The notes under the pieces are model-generated. The model had not been told where the DNA came from and made no database searches. It saw nothing but the letters and a program-made list of their open reading frames with translations. A DNA stretch of 64,000 bases from NCBI GenBank assembly GCA_951799405.1, contig OX637342.1, positions 2,728,001 through 2,792,000 of the forward strand. The letters run 5' to 3'. The translations under genes were made by a program, and so were the position numbers. Shown one piece after another: positions 30,525 through 41,395 of the stretch; the first letter of the stretch is position 1; every line of letters begins with the position of its first letter. The stretch is from Agapetus fuscipes (Eukaryota > Arthropoda > Insecta > Trichoptera > Glossosomatidae).

Positions 30525-31265
30525 ATTTGCTTATCACATTGGAAGATACGTGTGGTTTCTACTACGATAAACTAATCAAGATTTTTATGGATGAGTAGGA
30601 ATGGCGATAACCAAAGGCAAATCATAGGATTAGAGAGGACATTAAGAATTTGTTGATATCCTCACTTATACCTCCTCCTCTTGTCACAACAAGGGCAGCT
30701 CGTAGAACGGCCCTGCCTTACAGGATTCCTTAAAAAATGGAAAAAAGTTTCCTATCAAAACCAAAAAAATATACTTTCTTTAAATTATTTTTGTATAGGT
30801 TCTAAGAGAAAAAAAACTGTGGGCTGAATATAAGGCCGCTTAGCAAGTCCGGACGATAAGCACGCATGAGGGCATTCTTTAGCGACCACTCGACGATAAA
30901 ACACCGCAGTTTCTTACTAAAGTTTCATGGTCACGCTTTGCAACACAACAATGTGGTATTCTCTCCCGTTCAACAGTGAGAATTGTTAACTTTTTTATTG
31001 TATTACCGACTCAGATGTTGAAAGAATTCAAATGAATGTGACGGAAGCGGAAAATAATTTTCTGATACTGAAGAAAACTGTTGTGGTGCAATTTTATTTT
31101 TGTGTGTGCGATGGACGAAAAAATTGAGAACACTTTGCATTAGCTACAACTTAAGTTAAAGGTTTGTATATATTTATTTTATAAATTGTTTGTAAAACTA
31201 GCAGTATCCAGCGTGTTGCACTAAGAAATTTGGTTTTGTGGTATAAATTTATTTTTGCAGGCCAC
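30525..31265. other. No recognisable gene
   Basis: No ORF, RNA gene or repeat that I can support. Confidence 0.4.
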
Positions 31266-31267
31266 AC

Positions 31268-31305
31268 TCCGGTCCGTAGTCTAGTTGTTAAAGCTTTACT
31301 TTCAG
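31268..31305 (+). mobile_element. SINE T1 head fragment
   Basis: CTCCGGTCCGTAGTCTAGTT matches the first 25 bases of T1, including the A box, and then stops. Confidence 0.5.
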
Positions 31306-31429
31306 TAATATACGCAATATGTAAGAATAGTTCAAAGATGATAAGGAAATTATTAAATTCATATTGATTGTATTCGTACAAGAATGGATAATTACAAATA
31401 AATAACTCTTTAATCCAATGATTAACCCA

Positions 31430-31610
31430 GTAACTCATGCCTGAAACAGGACATCCATTTATACAGTTTAGGTGGTAAGCCTCATAACATCTTGCAAGTA
31501 CATATACAGCGTGTGTAAGCACGAACTGCCACACGTCTGCTTGCAAACATGCATTTAAAAAGTTTCGTAAATGTTAATATATCTTTGCAACTTAGATTGT
31601 AGATAACTAT
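31430..31610. repeat. R1 fragments
   Basis: Contains a short minus-oriented front piece (CCTGAAACAGGAC, TACAGTTTAGGTGGTAAGCC) followed by plus-oriented rear sequence ending CTTTGCAACTTAGATTGTAG. Confidence 0.5.
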
Positions 31611-31889
31611 AACCGTCATCTTCACAGAGTTCTTGTTAAAAGATAAAAAATAACGGTTTTATGGGGCAATTATAGAATGCAAGGCAAAGCATTAAGCATT
31701 ATGTAAAGTTGTATTATTTTCAATTGCTATTTTATAATTCATTGACCTGAAACACACACATCATCCAATTGTTTACGTTTTTATTAAACTTGACAGTTTT
31801 TCTTGAGTAAAATATTCCCATAAAAAGCAAAAAATAATTAGAGCAAATCATCTGCTTTAAAACAAGATGAAAAATAAAACTCTTTCAGT

Positions 31890-32450
31890 ATGCGGAAAAC
31901 CTTTAAAGCGTACAGATCTGTATTCATTTGTCTGTTCATAATGTCTCTAGCCACGTTTCTTATCTTAGTCATTTTGATTACGTTTCAAGAAACAAACGCT
32001 GGCACAACTCATCCCAGTCCATCTCGGAACAACCTCAAAAGAATTATTTCCAAACTCATTATCCCGCATTTCGAGAGGCTTTGCAATGCCCTAGAAAGCG
32101 TTAAACAAGTTTTACTATCTTGGAGCGATGAAACAATGAGGGAAGGAATCAAAGAAAAGGGAAGGGGATTGACGAAAGATAATGGAGAGACTTCAATGAG
32201 AAGTTTCCACCATTCTTCTGGTTCGGATTACTCGCCATCCACTTATCATTACTACAACTTGGGACTGGACCCTTTGAACATCGTGGTTTCCGTGTCATTA
32301 TTTTCGATTCTGTTCCAAGCCCTTGGGTCTCTCTTGGGCCACGTGGGAATTGGGTCGCCGGTTGTAAAAGCGAGGTCCGCTCTGAAACCTAAAAAGGAAA
32401 AGTTGAAGATTTTCGGGAAGTACGCACCCTTGTCTGCTGTGAAGGAGTGA
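31890..32450 (+). CDS. Hypothetical two-hydrophobic-segment protein, candidate host exon
   Basis: 186 codons from ATG at 31890 to TGA. Residues about 9-32 (SVFICLFIMSLATFLILVIL) form a strong signal anchor or signal peptide. The middle (70-115) is charged and Ser-rich. Residues about 126-150 (DPLNIVVSVSLFSILFQALG) form a second hydrophobic segment. The C-terminus is Lys-rich. The sequence CTTTCAG lies right before the ATG, so this may be an internal or terminal exon with a splice acceptor. Several AATAAA-like sites follow (32640, 32980). It is not part of any repeat that I see, its coding is uninterrupted, and its base composition is higher in GC than its flanks. This is the best host-gene candidate in the window. 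I do not recognise the family. Confidence 0.5.
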   Translation: MRKTFKAYRSVFICLFIMSLATFLILVILITFQETNAGTTHPSPSRNNLKRIISKLIIPHFERLCNALESVKQVLLSWSDETMREGIKEKGRGLTKDNGETSMRSFHHSSGSDYSPSTYHYYNLGLDPLNIVVSVSLFSILFQALGSLLGHVGIGSPVVKARSALKPKKEKLKIFGKYAPLSAVKE

Positions 32451-33170
32451 AATATTATTTGATTGTTTTATGTTTTTATTGAAAATTCGTAGGGAGTTTG
32501 TAACAAAGGAAAATTCTGATAGGTGTGAATATACATATATATTTTTAAGTTACTTCGATATCAAATACATACGAGCGATGCGTTTTCAGTGTATTTATTT
32601 AAAAAAAACATATTTTTTGTGAATGTTACTTTGTACGATAATAAAAAAACACAAAAAGAAAACAAAAAAACTCATAGTATTAAATGTATTATTAGTGAAT
32701 AAGTTTAAATTAAATTAAACAAGTTGGTTCTTTTATGCTGTTATCGTTATTATATGCTATTATCATCCAACTTTTTTAGCTGCACATACAGTGTAACTAC
32801 ACTTGTCGTCATTGCTTATCAAACAATTAGTCTTGATTATTTTTTTAAGATATTGGTATTTTGCATTTTTTGACCGTGATAAATAGTTATTAAATTATTT
32901 ATACTTCATTTGCTTTCGTTTGTTAAGTTTCGGCCGTGAAAACTTTAACATATATTTATTGTTTTTTTTTTCTAAAATAAATAACAAATAAAATGAATTT
33001 ACAATTGTCTTTTTAATTTTTAAAATTTCAGAACCCAATAACACAACAATATAAAGGAGTCAAATTGTTTATATCGTTGAACCATCCTTGCAAAAAAAAA
33101 TCAAAACTGCCAAAAAAAACCCACCCACTTTCTCTTCTCTGTCTTGAATTTTGATATTTTTATTTTTACC
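32451..33170. other. AT-rich, possible 3' untranslated region
   Basis: Very AT-rich with several AATAAA-type signals. It could be the 3' untranslated region of the preceding ORF. At 32778-32810 a piece resembling the T2 tail on the minus strand (AGCTGCACATACAGTGTAAC) is present. No other features. Confidence 0.35.
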
Positions 33171-33174
33171 TCAG

Positions 33175-33250
33175 TAAGCCCCTGAAGATGGACGATTAAA
33201 GTCCGATAACACTTTAAAAATAATGAAATAAAACTACCTATGTTTTTCCC
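33175..33250 (+). ncRNA. Hammerhead-like retroelement tail
   Basis: CCTGAAGATGGACGATTAAA then GTCCGATAACACTTT: a CUGAAGA box, a helix UGGAC/GUCC and a GAUA in place of GAAA. It is followed by an A-rich end. Resembles the terminal signature of Penelope-like or related elements. No partner body is visible. Confidence 0.3.
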
Positions 33251-33703
33251 AAAAAAAAAGTTTTAAATAAAAATACTACACAGTTACAACAGTTTACAAC
33301 ACAATACAACAGTTTGAACAAAAAGTCATTACTTTTATTAAAATTCGCTCATTATTCTAAATATAGATATTTTTATTCCTGCTATTCATTAGGAGGGATG
33401 CTCAAACAAAATATGAAAATAACGAATATTAGCCTCGGTAAATTGGTCTTTATAAAGAGCCCGTTCATTTCGCCAGTTTCCTCTCATTTCATTTTATTAA
33501 AGTCTAATTTTGAGACACTCTCACGATTCCGTGCAATTTTCTTAGAATGCGAATAAATGAAACCCTTGGCACAACACATGGGTTAAAGATAGCTCGTCCA
33601 TAGACAGCTTAGTCCATTGACAAATCGGTCACACGACAATTCATCCATACGACTTTATTGTCACAGAAAACTCAGCTATAGATAACTCATCCACAGATAC
33701 ATC

Positions 33704-33797
33704 GTCAACGACGATACCATGTTAAAAGCACCGGTTCTTATCCGATCACCGAAGTTAAGCAACATTAGGCGCGGATGCTTCTTGGATGGGTGACCGC
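33704..33797 (+). pseudogene. 5S rRNA-like fragment
   Basis: About 94 of the usual 120 bases: GTCAACGACGATACCATG at the 5' end, CGGTTCTTATCCGATCACCG, AAGTTAAGCAACATTAGGCG (A-box region) and TTGGATGGGTGACCGC (C box). The last 25 or so bases are missing, and a T1 SINE begins 13 bp later. It could be a 5S pseudogene or the head of a 5S-derived composite SINE. Confidence 0.75.
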
Positions 33798-33810
33798 GTA
33801 TTGTTTCTTG

Positions 33811-33949
33811 GATCGGTCCGTAGTCCAGTGGCAACTCTTCATAAACGGAAGGTTGTGGATTCGAATCCCGGCGGAGCACAAAAAGTATCCCATTTATATT
33901 TTCAAATGTGCTCTTCACACAAAAACAGCGCTCACTAAATAAATCATCC
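33811..33949 (+). mobile_element. SINE T1 with tail A, internally deleted
   Basis: Head GATCGGTCCGTAGTCCAGTG, B box GATTCGAATCCCGGCGG, then a jump from GTGCTCTTC directly to ACACAAAAACAGCGCTCACT and AAATAAATCATCC. About 130 bp of body is missing. Followed by an (ATT)n tail. Confidence 0.75.
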
Positions 33950-34079
33950 AAAAAATTATTATTATTATCGGTCACGGATAATTTGGTCACGCGACAGTTC
34001 CATCCACACGACTTGTTAGTTAACGACCTTGCTTATGCAGTCATGAGCACACCTCTGGCCTAGAGGTTCTTGTTTTGTC

Positions 34080-34319
34080 GTGCCGTTGTTTTTTCTTCAT
34101 GTCTTCATGGCCTTCTGCTACTTGAGAAAATATATAGCTTTGCATGAGCGTCAATGTGCTGTGGGTCCTTCTGACATATACATACAAGACAAGTATGAGA
34201 ATGGTTTGAGTATGAAGGTTGCATTCAATATAGCCCCATATACAACTGCATCACAGAAAACTCGTTCTCCAAAAAATCTTCATACAATAAGTGATGTTTT
34301 AATTAGTAGTTTTCTGTGA
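34080..34319 (+). other. Unrecognised ORF in the foldback core
   Basis: 79 codons in the core between the arms; no recognisable domain and no good start context. Listed because the core of such elements can hold captured sequence. Confidence 0.15.
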
Positions 34320-34560
34320 TGGATCTGTCTGTGGACCGTTTACATTGGATGTGACCAAAATATCATTGACCGAAAATTTGTGTGGACGAACTATCGTATG
34401 AATGAATTGTCCGTGACAGAAGCGTCTGTTGACAAGTTATCTGTAACCGAAATGTCGTTTTCCGGAAAGTGGTGTGGGCGTACTGTCGTATGGTATATTT
34501 GTTAACCGAATTGCCTGTGGACGGGTTGCCAATGACCGATTTGTGGTGGATCCAATAAAA

Positions 34561-36335
34561 ACCGGCAGAGCCTTATCGCCACGCCGCCGTCATTTCGTTT
34601 TGCGAAATGAATTTTTCCTATTTTAATTTCAGAATATTACAAAAATATCCTTTCCAAGGATGTTGTCTATCCAAGGGACAAATATAAATAAATTTTCTAC
34701 TTTAGTTTCAGGACATCCAAACTCTGGTTGTATATTATTATCTGTTATCAAAATGTGAAATCAAGAAAATATAATTTAATGCTTGCAATACAATTTAAAT
34801 AAGTTTTTTTTTCTTTCCCACTTTTCTTTTATAATTTATGAACAACTGTATTAATAACGTTTTTTTTCTGAAAACGAAGAATTTTGTAGAATACAGAAAA
34901 TGAAGAAATATAAAATTTTGTAAATTAACTTTTTGTCAAGAATTAAATAAGATTTTTCTTTTCACAATCGAGTCGTATAAAACCAAAGTCGTCAATTTCG
35001 TTTTTTTTTCGAAATAAAGATAAATATACTATGCAAGCTCAACAATTTTCTTTTTCATAATTTCCATGCATGACTTTATCTCATATTCTAAAATAATCCT
35101 ATATTGCGGGCTTTGATTCTATATAACTTAGCTAAGAGTATAAATAATATAATGAACTTTTGTATTGTTCAATAAATTTACACATTTTCAAATATTGGTA
35201 AAGGTGTTCACTCTTTTATGGTAGAAAAAATGTGTGAAATATAAAGTTGTGAGCTAAATATTAAATAAATAAATAAAATACATAATGTGTTTCTTTTTTT
35301 AGTAATAACAGTCGACAGAACGCATTAAAAATAATAAATTGTCGATACAACGCATTTATCACTATTGCTATCTAGAACGTTTCCCTCTATACATCGTTAT
35401 TCATCCTTTTTCTTTGAACCAACGTGACGTCTGAGACCAGAGCTGCCAAGGAATTTGCAAGATCTATTAGTTGTAACACCAATGTATTTTACCTGGCCAG
35501 AAACAGGTATTTCGAGAGATTTAATTTTTGTGCGTAGAATATTTTTAACATGTATTGCTGTACTTCTAACCCACAGTATATTTGTTTTTTTTTCTTTTCT
35601 CTTCATTGCATAATCTTTTCTTGAAATGTGTCATACTTTTCTAAGCATTTATTATACTGTTTTTTTTAAAATAAATATGCTTTTATATTTACAGTCTCAT
35701 TCTATCCTGCCTACTCGTGCTGCGCACTGTTACGGCATTCTAGCTTAAAGTTCGGCTTCGCCAGAACATTTTACCCCTGCTCCAATTTTTGAAAGATCCA
35801 TGAGAATTGACAAACAAAAAATATATAGTGGACAGTTTTATGGTTAAACCTCAGGCCAGCTCATGATATTTCCTATGGTTTTGCAGGTGCTGAAGTCTTT
35901 ATTCTGCTTGTTTTGCTCTTATTTATTTTACTGGTGAAAGTGTAAAAAGGCTTATGCTGTTTAATAAATAAATTGAACTCGCAAACCATAACACTATTGC
36001 TATGAACTTCGAAGTACCTACGTACGTCTGTATAGGTGAAAGTGTGTATATGGAACCGTCTGGTTTAATCCATCATGGTAGTGGAACGGTTGTCTAGTGT
36101 AACCTAGAACAGAGATAATCTGGAATATGCAAGAAAGATCCCTATTGCACGTATAAAAAGGGTTTTCTATGAGGCAGCAGCCAGAGTGTTGATAAAACAT
36201 TGAGCCGCGAAGTTGAAAACCAGAGCTGTAAATCAATTGATGCTGAAGTGATGTTTTCCGGGATGTGTTGTCGTGGTCTGTGAGAGCTGGAGCTTCCGGA
36301 TTTTTGCCCATTTCTACGATGGGCTTTATTAGCGT
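34561..36335. other. No recognisable gene
   Basis: AT-rich. A 69-codon ATG-started ORF on the minus strand (35606-35397) has a basic, Lys-rich peptide (KYIGVTTNRSCKFLGSSG) and a stop after KKKDE, but no recognisable domain. Confidence 0.3.
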
Positions 36336-36339
36336 GAAG

Positions 36340-36530
36340 TATGTCTGTTTCAGGGAATGTCGGCAAGAGTTGCAGGGCTTATTTTCATTTGAGGTTTGGA
36401 TTTTATTTGTAAGTACACAATCAGCATTTGTGAGCGCGAACTACACGTGTTTGTTTGTGGGCATATATCTGAGAGCTTTGAATGAATATATCCTTGCAAC
36501 TTAGATTATAGATTATAGATTATAGATGAT
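36340..36530 (+). repeat. R1 copy
   Basis: CTGTTTCAGGGAATGTCGGC to CTTGCAACTTAGATTATAG, with a TAGATTATAG repeat at the end. 5' truncated. Confidence 0.7.
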
Positions 36531-36736
36531 GATAAAGATGATATTGATGAGAACTGTGATGCAAGTGTGTGTACACTCTGAGTTTATATGTGAAAACTAA
36601 TGACACTTTGCATTTGAGTTTTGTTCTGTAGAGCAGCTACATAATATGTGTATTTTGCAAGTGAAACTATGGGGGTTTTTGCAGTTGAATTAAAGGAGAA
36701 CCCAGTAAAAACGTAACACTATAAATGTTTTTTTTC

Positions 36737-36886
36737 TTAATGAAAAAAGAAAAACAGCTTTGTTTTCGATTACGTGAGTATATTTTTATAAACCACAACC
36801 GGTTTCGGATGTTTGCGAAACCGGTTGTGGTTTATAAAAATATACTCACGTAATCGAAAACAAAGCTGTTTTTCTTTTTTCATTAA
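36737..36886. repeat. Perfect 71-bp inverted repeat
   Basis: Arms 36737-36807 and 36816-36886 are exact complements by eye around an 8-base loop (GATGTTTG). The inner ends carry CAACCGGTTTCG / CGAAACCGGTTG, like hammerhead-type tails at 5366. Followed by the 55-bp segment also found at 4568. Confidence 0.85.
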
Positions 36887-37244
36887 TGATGAACGATTAC
36901 AAAGTTAATGCCTCTACAATCAATAAAAAAAAATTTCTTGTTTCATCTTTTCGGTTTCCAGCTCTATCCCTTCCATTTCAGCGGGTAATGGACACCGGCA
37001 CAGATAGCGTCGTTATTTATGAAGTGGAGGAGACGGTCGCGAGTTTTCCGCCGATTGGCTTTCCATTTTCCCGCCCTTTCTCCTGGCGTATCGCACAACA
37101 AGGCACCAGCCACTTCTGCCGGGCTGCGGTGCCATTATTCTCATCTTCCCGCCCTGCACTTTTCAATCAACTTCATACTCACTGCACCACATATAAACGA
37201 ACAGTACCATTCAGAGTTACTATATATCAAAATGGGCCAGCACC

Positions 37245-37600
37245 ATGGGAAACGAATGGGTTCTTAATGAATGCGGAGTAAAAGAAAGCGTGAAAATGAA
37301 AGTTCAAAGAAGTGCGATGCGATGGTTTGGGCGTATTGAAAGGATGAATGAAGACCGACTGACAAAAAAAGTGTATAAAGGGAATGTAATAGGTAAACGT
37401 GGAAGCGGAAGACCTAGGAAAGAATGGATTGATGAGATAAGGGAGATTGCTAATAAGTAGAATTTACAGAGTGGAAACAAGAGAAGAGCATGCATGAAAA
37501 GAGTGATGAAATTAGATGAGATGAAAGAAGTATGCAAGGACAGAGTCATGTGGAGGCACTTATGTGGAGGTACCGGCCACCTCTAGAGGAATGGTGGTTG
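37245..37600 (+). pseudogene. RTE/CR1-type LINE C-terminal fragment
   Basis: Encodes SAMRWFGRIERMNEDRLTKK and GKRGSGRPRKEW, the same C-terminal motifs as at 3807-4022 on the minus strand, and stops at 37460. The downstream AGTATGCAAGGACAGAGTC also matches the 29615 fragment. Truncated upstream. Confidence 0.65.
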
Positions 37601-37724
37601 GATACAAGACAAGACAAGACTTTTTTTCTCATCTTCTTATTGATATTCTACAAAATTAACCAAAACTCACATAAACGTTGTAGCTCATGGCGCCTTTTTC
37701 TGAAACCGGGTGGCATTGCGTCCC

Positions 37725-37775
37725 CTCCAGTGCTTGTTTGGCTTAGCTACCATTGTCTGAATATAACGTTCTACA
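37725..37775 (-). repeat. MITE-B terminal fragment
   Basis: CAGTGCTTGTTTGGCTTAGC followed by TACCATTGTCTGAATATAACG is the MITE-B end only. Confidence 0.5.
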
Positions 37776-37779
37776 CCTT

Positions 37780-38060
37780 GACTTATAGGTTGTTATGAGG
37801 CTGACCACCCATACTGTAAAAAATGGTTCACTTTGCCAATGTCACCCCTGTTTCAGGGAAGGTCGGCAAAAGTTGTGGGGCTTATGTTCATTTGAGGTTT
37901 GGATTTTATTTGTAAGAACACATTCAGCATTTGTAAGCGCGAACTACACTTGTTGGTTTGTGGGCATACATCTGAGAGCTTTAAATGAATATATCCTTGC
38001 AACTTAGATTATTATTATTAATATATTATTATTATTATTATAGATTATAGATTATAATTA
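37780..38060 (+). repeat. R1 copy, full length
   Basis: Starts CTTGACTTATAGGTTGTTAT, contains GGTTCACTTTGCCAATGTCA and GCGCGAACTACACTTGTTGG, and ends CTTGCAACTTAGATTATTAT, followed by an (TTA)n/(ATT)n tract at 38010-38045. A 70-codon ORF in it is repeat-derived. Confidence 0.8.
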
Positions 38061-38675
38061 GGATAGTATAATTATTCTTTAATTCTTTAAACAAGAAATG
38101 AAAATTTCAACCCCTTTTGTCATCAGTTACAACCCTTTGTTTATTTGAAATGAAGGGTAATCTTTGTTAACTGATACTTTGAAATATTTTTGTTTTAAAA
38201 AATCAAACCTAGGCTATGTTTTTCATAAATGAGATTCAGTTTAAAAAATGTTAAGAAAATAATTTTCCGAGTTTTTTGGGTATTTATCGCATTTTCTAAG
38301 GCAATCCTAGTTTTCCAGCTTTGATTCAATACGACTCATTTAACGAGTATACTAAAACCTGAAATTGTTGTAACGTGATCACGTGACAAAACAAGCTTTT
38401 AACAATATACATTTCTTATCAAAATATTTAAGTACAAAATAATAAGCTTATTTTAAACAGATCTCTATTTTCATACAATTATTATGTCAATTTTGAGTTT
38501 TAATTAATTTTCTTGGAAAATGGATGACAAAGGTTATTTTTCATGAATAAAGTAAAAGAATAAGTCATTTCAATTTAATTTTCTATGTTATTTGTCGATT
38601 TTTAGAGAACCAGAACTTTTAAGTAAAAGTAATGAGAGTAACAATGGTTTTTCAGTTATCAAGACCTTTTTTTGT
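38061..38675. other. No recognisable gene
   Basis: AT-rich with no supported feature. Confidence 0.4.
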
Positions 38676-38679
38676 GCTC

Positions 38680-38930
38680 CTTGACTGATAGGTTGGTATG
38701 AGGCTGACCACCCGTGCTGTAAAAATCGGTTCACTTTTGCCAATGCCACCCCGGTTCAGGGAACGGTGGCAGGAGTTGCAAGATTTATGTCCATGTGAGG
38801 ATTTCTTTATTTGCATGCACACATGCAGAATGTGTAGGCACAAACCTACATGTGCCTGTCTGTAGGCATGCATTTCATATGAGCCTTAAATGTTAACATA
38901 TCTTTGCAGCTTAGATTATATATTATAGAT
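38680..38930 (+). repeat. R1 copy
   Basis: CTTGACTGATAGGTTGGTAT to CTTTGCAGCTTAGATTATAT. Followed by a (GATA)n microsatellite (38930-38952). Confidence 0.7.
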
Positions 38931-38959
38931 AGATAGATAGCTAGATAGATAGGCAGAAG

Positions 38960-39430
38960 GCTCTAACGTGCACACAGCACTGCATTTACGGAAGTGGCTT
39001 TTCATCACAGCAGCGCCTGAAGTCGAGACACAGCTTCCTTAGTTCCGTGCAGCCCTTGTCTTTGGATCCAGTGGCGGAGAGATTACAAATGTGGAAGGAG
39101 GAATGCCCGGAGAGCTTTGTGAAGCCTTCAGAGAGCCTACCTCCAGGAAAGAACCTCGAGTGGCCCGTATGGAGATCCATGAACAGATTAAGGACCAATG
39201 TTGGAAGAGCCCGGGCCAACATGCTGACCTGGGGATTTCTGGGACGGGAGGACTCTACACTATGTGAGTGTGGAGCTCAGCAAACAATGGAGCACCTGCG
39301 GTGTTGTCCCTCCTGTCCGACAAGCTGCTCCATGGATGATCTCTTTGCGGGAAACCAAAGAGCTGTAGACATTGCTCGTTACTGGGCTAATACGGTGTGA
39401 AGCTGACACGAAGAAGAAGAAGATAGATAG
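38960..39430 (+). pseudogene. LINE-C C-terminal fragment
   Basis: The frame 39047-39400 encodes RTNVGRARANMLTWGFLG and CECGAQQTMEHLRCCPSC, then the DIARYW end and a stop. The C-x-C-x7-H-x3-C-type cysteine motif is a C-terminal module of non-LTR polyproteins. The 3' end is CACGAAGAAGAAGAAG then (ATAG)n. The element at 55590 is a second copy with the same tail. Confidence 0.7.
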
Positions 39431-39439
39431 ATAAACATG

Positions 39440-39640
39440 AACATCATCCGTAAGCTCCTGTGACCTTTTCCTGAAACTGAGGTGGCATTGCTAAAAACAA
39501 ACCAAGTTTTTACAGCATGGGGGGCAGCCTCACATGAGCATAAGCCGTACAACTCCTGCAACGTTTCCTTGAAACTGAGGTGGCATTGGAAAAAGTGGAC
39601 CACGTTTATACAGAATGGGAAAACAGTCTGATAACAACCT
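39440..39640 (-). repeat. R1 fragments
   Basis: Two adjacent minus-strand front halves (CCTGAAACTGAGGTGGCATT twice, about 130 bp apart), diverged from R1 consensus, with no TTAGAT tail. Confidence 0.5.
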
Positions 39641-40234
39641 TCAAGTCAACGAACCTTCCCAAAAAGGAAGCTTCCCGAAAATTGGAAAAACATTTATATA
39701 TTTTACTTCAAAGACTTTTTTATTACATAGCTTTTCCAAAACGAAAATCAGGAAATATATTATGTACTTTCGCCTAAATGGAGACATTACGAGGAAACTC
39801 TAAAAGACCGGCTCTTTGAAGGGACCTGAATATTCATGAGGGGCTAAGCAGATCTTTGGGTGCTCTACCTTTTTTGCAAATAAGATTATCCGCAGTTTTG
39901 AACACTAATTATATGTCCGGGCATAAAACGCTTCCATGTTTAATGACATGAAATGGAGCTTAAAAATATTTAAAGAAGTATTTCGTATGTTAATATCTCT
40001 CATAGGCGCAAAAACCGTTTGTAGCAGTATACTGAAACATGACATAATCCCACAAAATGATTCAACTTAGATAATAGGCAGTGATATAACGCTCAGTGAA
40101 TATTTTGTATATCTGCCATACAAATTGAAAACTAAAAACACCGAGTTTCGATCAGTAAAACCATCAGAATGTTCAATAAAAAAAAACGTTTTTCGAATTC
40201 TGCGAAGTATAATTTATTGATTTACAGATTGGTA

Positions 40235-40505
40235 TGAGGCTGATCACCTAATCTAATCTAATCTTATCTAAGTTGCAAAGATATGTAACATTGGGGATTC
40301 ACACTACATGCATTCTCACAAGCAGACACGTACAAGTTCGCGCTTGCGCATGCCGCATTCGAACCTACAATTTAGAAACCAAGTCTCAAATGGGCATACA
40401 CCTTGCAACTCCTGCCAACCTTCCCTGAAACAGGGGTGGCATTGGGAAAGTGAACCATTTTCTACAGCATGGGTGGTCAGCCACATACCAACCTATAAGT
40501 CAAGG
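40235..40505 (-). repeat. R1 copy
   Basis: TTGCAACTTAGATAAG-type tail at the left, then GCATGCCGCATTCGAACC, CCCTGAAACAGGGGTGGCA and GGTGGTCAGCCACATACC at the right. Near full length. Confidence 0.7.
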
Positions 40506-40507
40506 AA

Positions 40508-40620
40508 TATCACCCATACTGTAAAAAATGGTTTACTTTTCCATTGTCACCCCTGCTTTTTTAAGATTATGCTAGAAGCAGACACACACATCAGCAAGCT
40601 ACGTGCTTAGGCTCATGTCC
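40508..40620 (+). repeat. R1 front fragment
   Basis: CACCCATACTGTAAAAAATGG and TTCCATTGTCACCCCTG on the plus strand, then divergence. Head-to-head with the previous copy. Confidence 0.5.
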
Positions 40621-40634
40621 CCACGAACTCATAC

Positions 40635-40895
40635 GTTCGAAACTAATCTAATCTAATCTAAGTTGCAAAGATATGTTACGTTGGAGATTCACATTACATG
40701 CGTTCCCAAAACCAGACATGTACAAGTTCACGCTTGCACATGCCTCATGTGAGCCTACAACATATAAACCAAATCTCAAATGGACATACACCCTGCAACT
40801 CTTGCCGTCCTTCCATGAAACAGGGGTGACATTGGCAAAGTGAACCATTTTTACAGCATGGGTGGTCAGCCACATACCAACCTATAAGTCAAGGA
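40635..40895 (-). repeat. R1 copy
   Basis: Same order as the 40235 copy with very similar sequence, including the AGCCACATACCAACCTATAA end. Probably a local duplicate. Confidence 0.7.
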
Positions 40896-41395
40896 ACATA
40901 CACGACAAATTGTATGTTTTTAAATCAATAAATAATAATATATACGGACATCAAAAACTAAAACATAAAACAAATTTCATTTGTATAAACCATAGAGTTA
41001 TAAAGGTATAGAGATGAAGTCCAGACCAAAATAATGTCGCCTATTTTTTGGACTGAAGCGCTGAACCTCGATCCGCGTGAAATTGTAATGCTCGGTTTTG
41101 CCCTCATTACTTCGTCAGCGCTCGGATCGTTAACATCTCAATAAAAATGGTTTTCTGAGTGAAAGGATGCAAAAATAGGTCCGAAAAAAATTAAAAAGTG
41201 GATGGAATCACATTTCACAAGTAATTTTATGTTTTTTATATGCTAATTAACGTTTTATTTATATTTTGAACGAATTATTAACAGTCGCGTGCTAGAGGAG
41301 CGCGTTCACTAGATAGATAGTGTTCCAGCGTGTGTAAGAAAGGGACAACAGCGCCCAGGGTTGTACTCAAAATAATGACATGACTAAATAATGAC

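Larger units (their letters stand above)
33590..34560. mobile_element. Foldback-like element with tandem-repeat arms
   Basis: The left arm (33590-33715 and 33968-34015) is built of short units such as AATTCATCCATACGACT and TCGGTCACACGACAATTC. The right arm (34315-34545) holds the inverse, such as GTGGACGAACTATCGTATG and AATTGTCCGTGACAG. The arms enclose a unique core (34020-34315). The left arm is interrupted by a 5S-like segment and a T1 SINE. Confidence 0.5.

Noticed and set aside
33704..33797. Functional 5S rRNA gene
   Set aside because: The 3' quarter is missing and the surroundings are a transposon; a pseudogene or SINE head is more likely.
37795..38007. A 70-residue ORF recurring at 11.3, 13.0, 36.3 and 37.8 kb that looks like a conserved small protein
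   Set aside because: It is the translation of the R1 repeat. Conservation follows the repeat DNA, not coding constraint, and the copies vary with no synonymous bias visible by eye.
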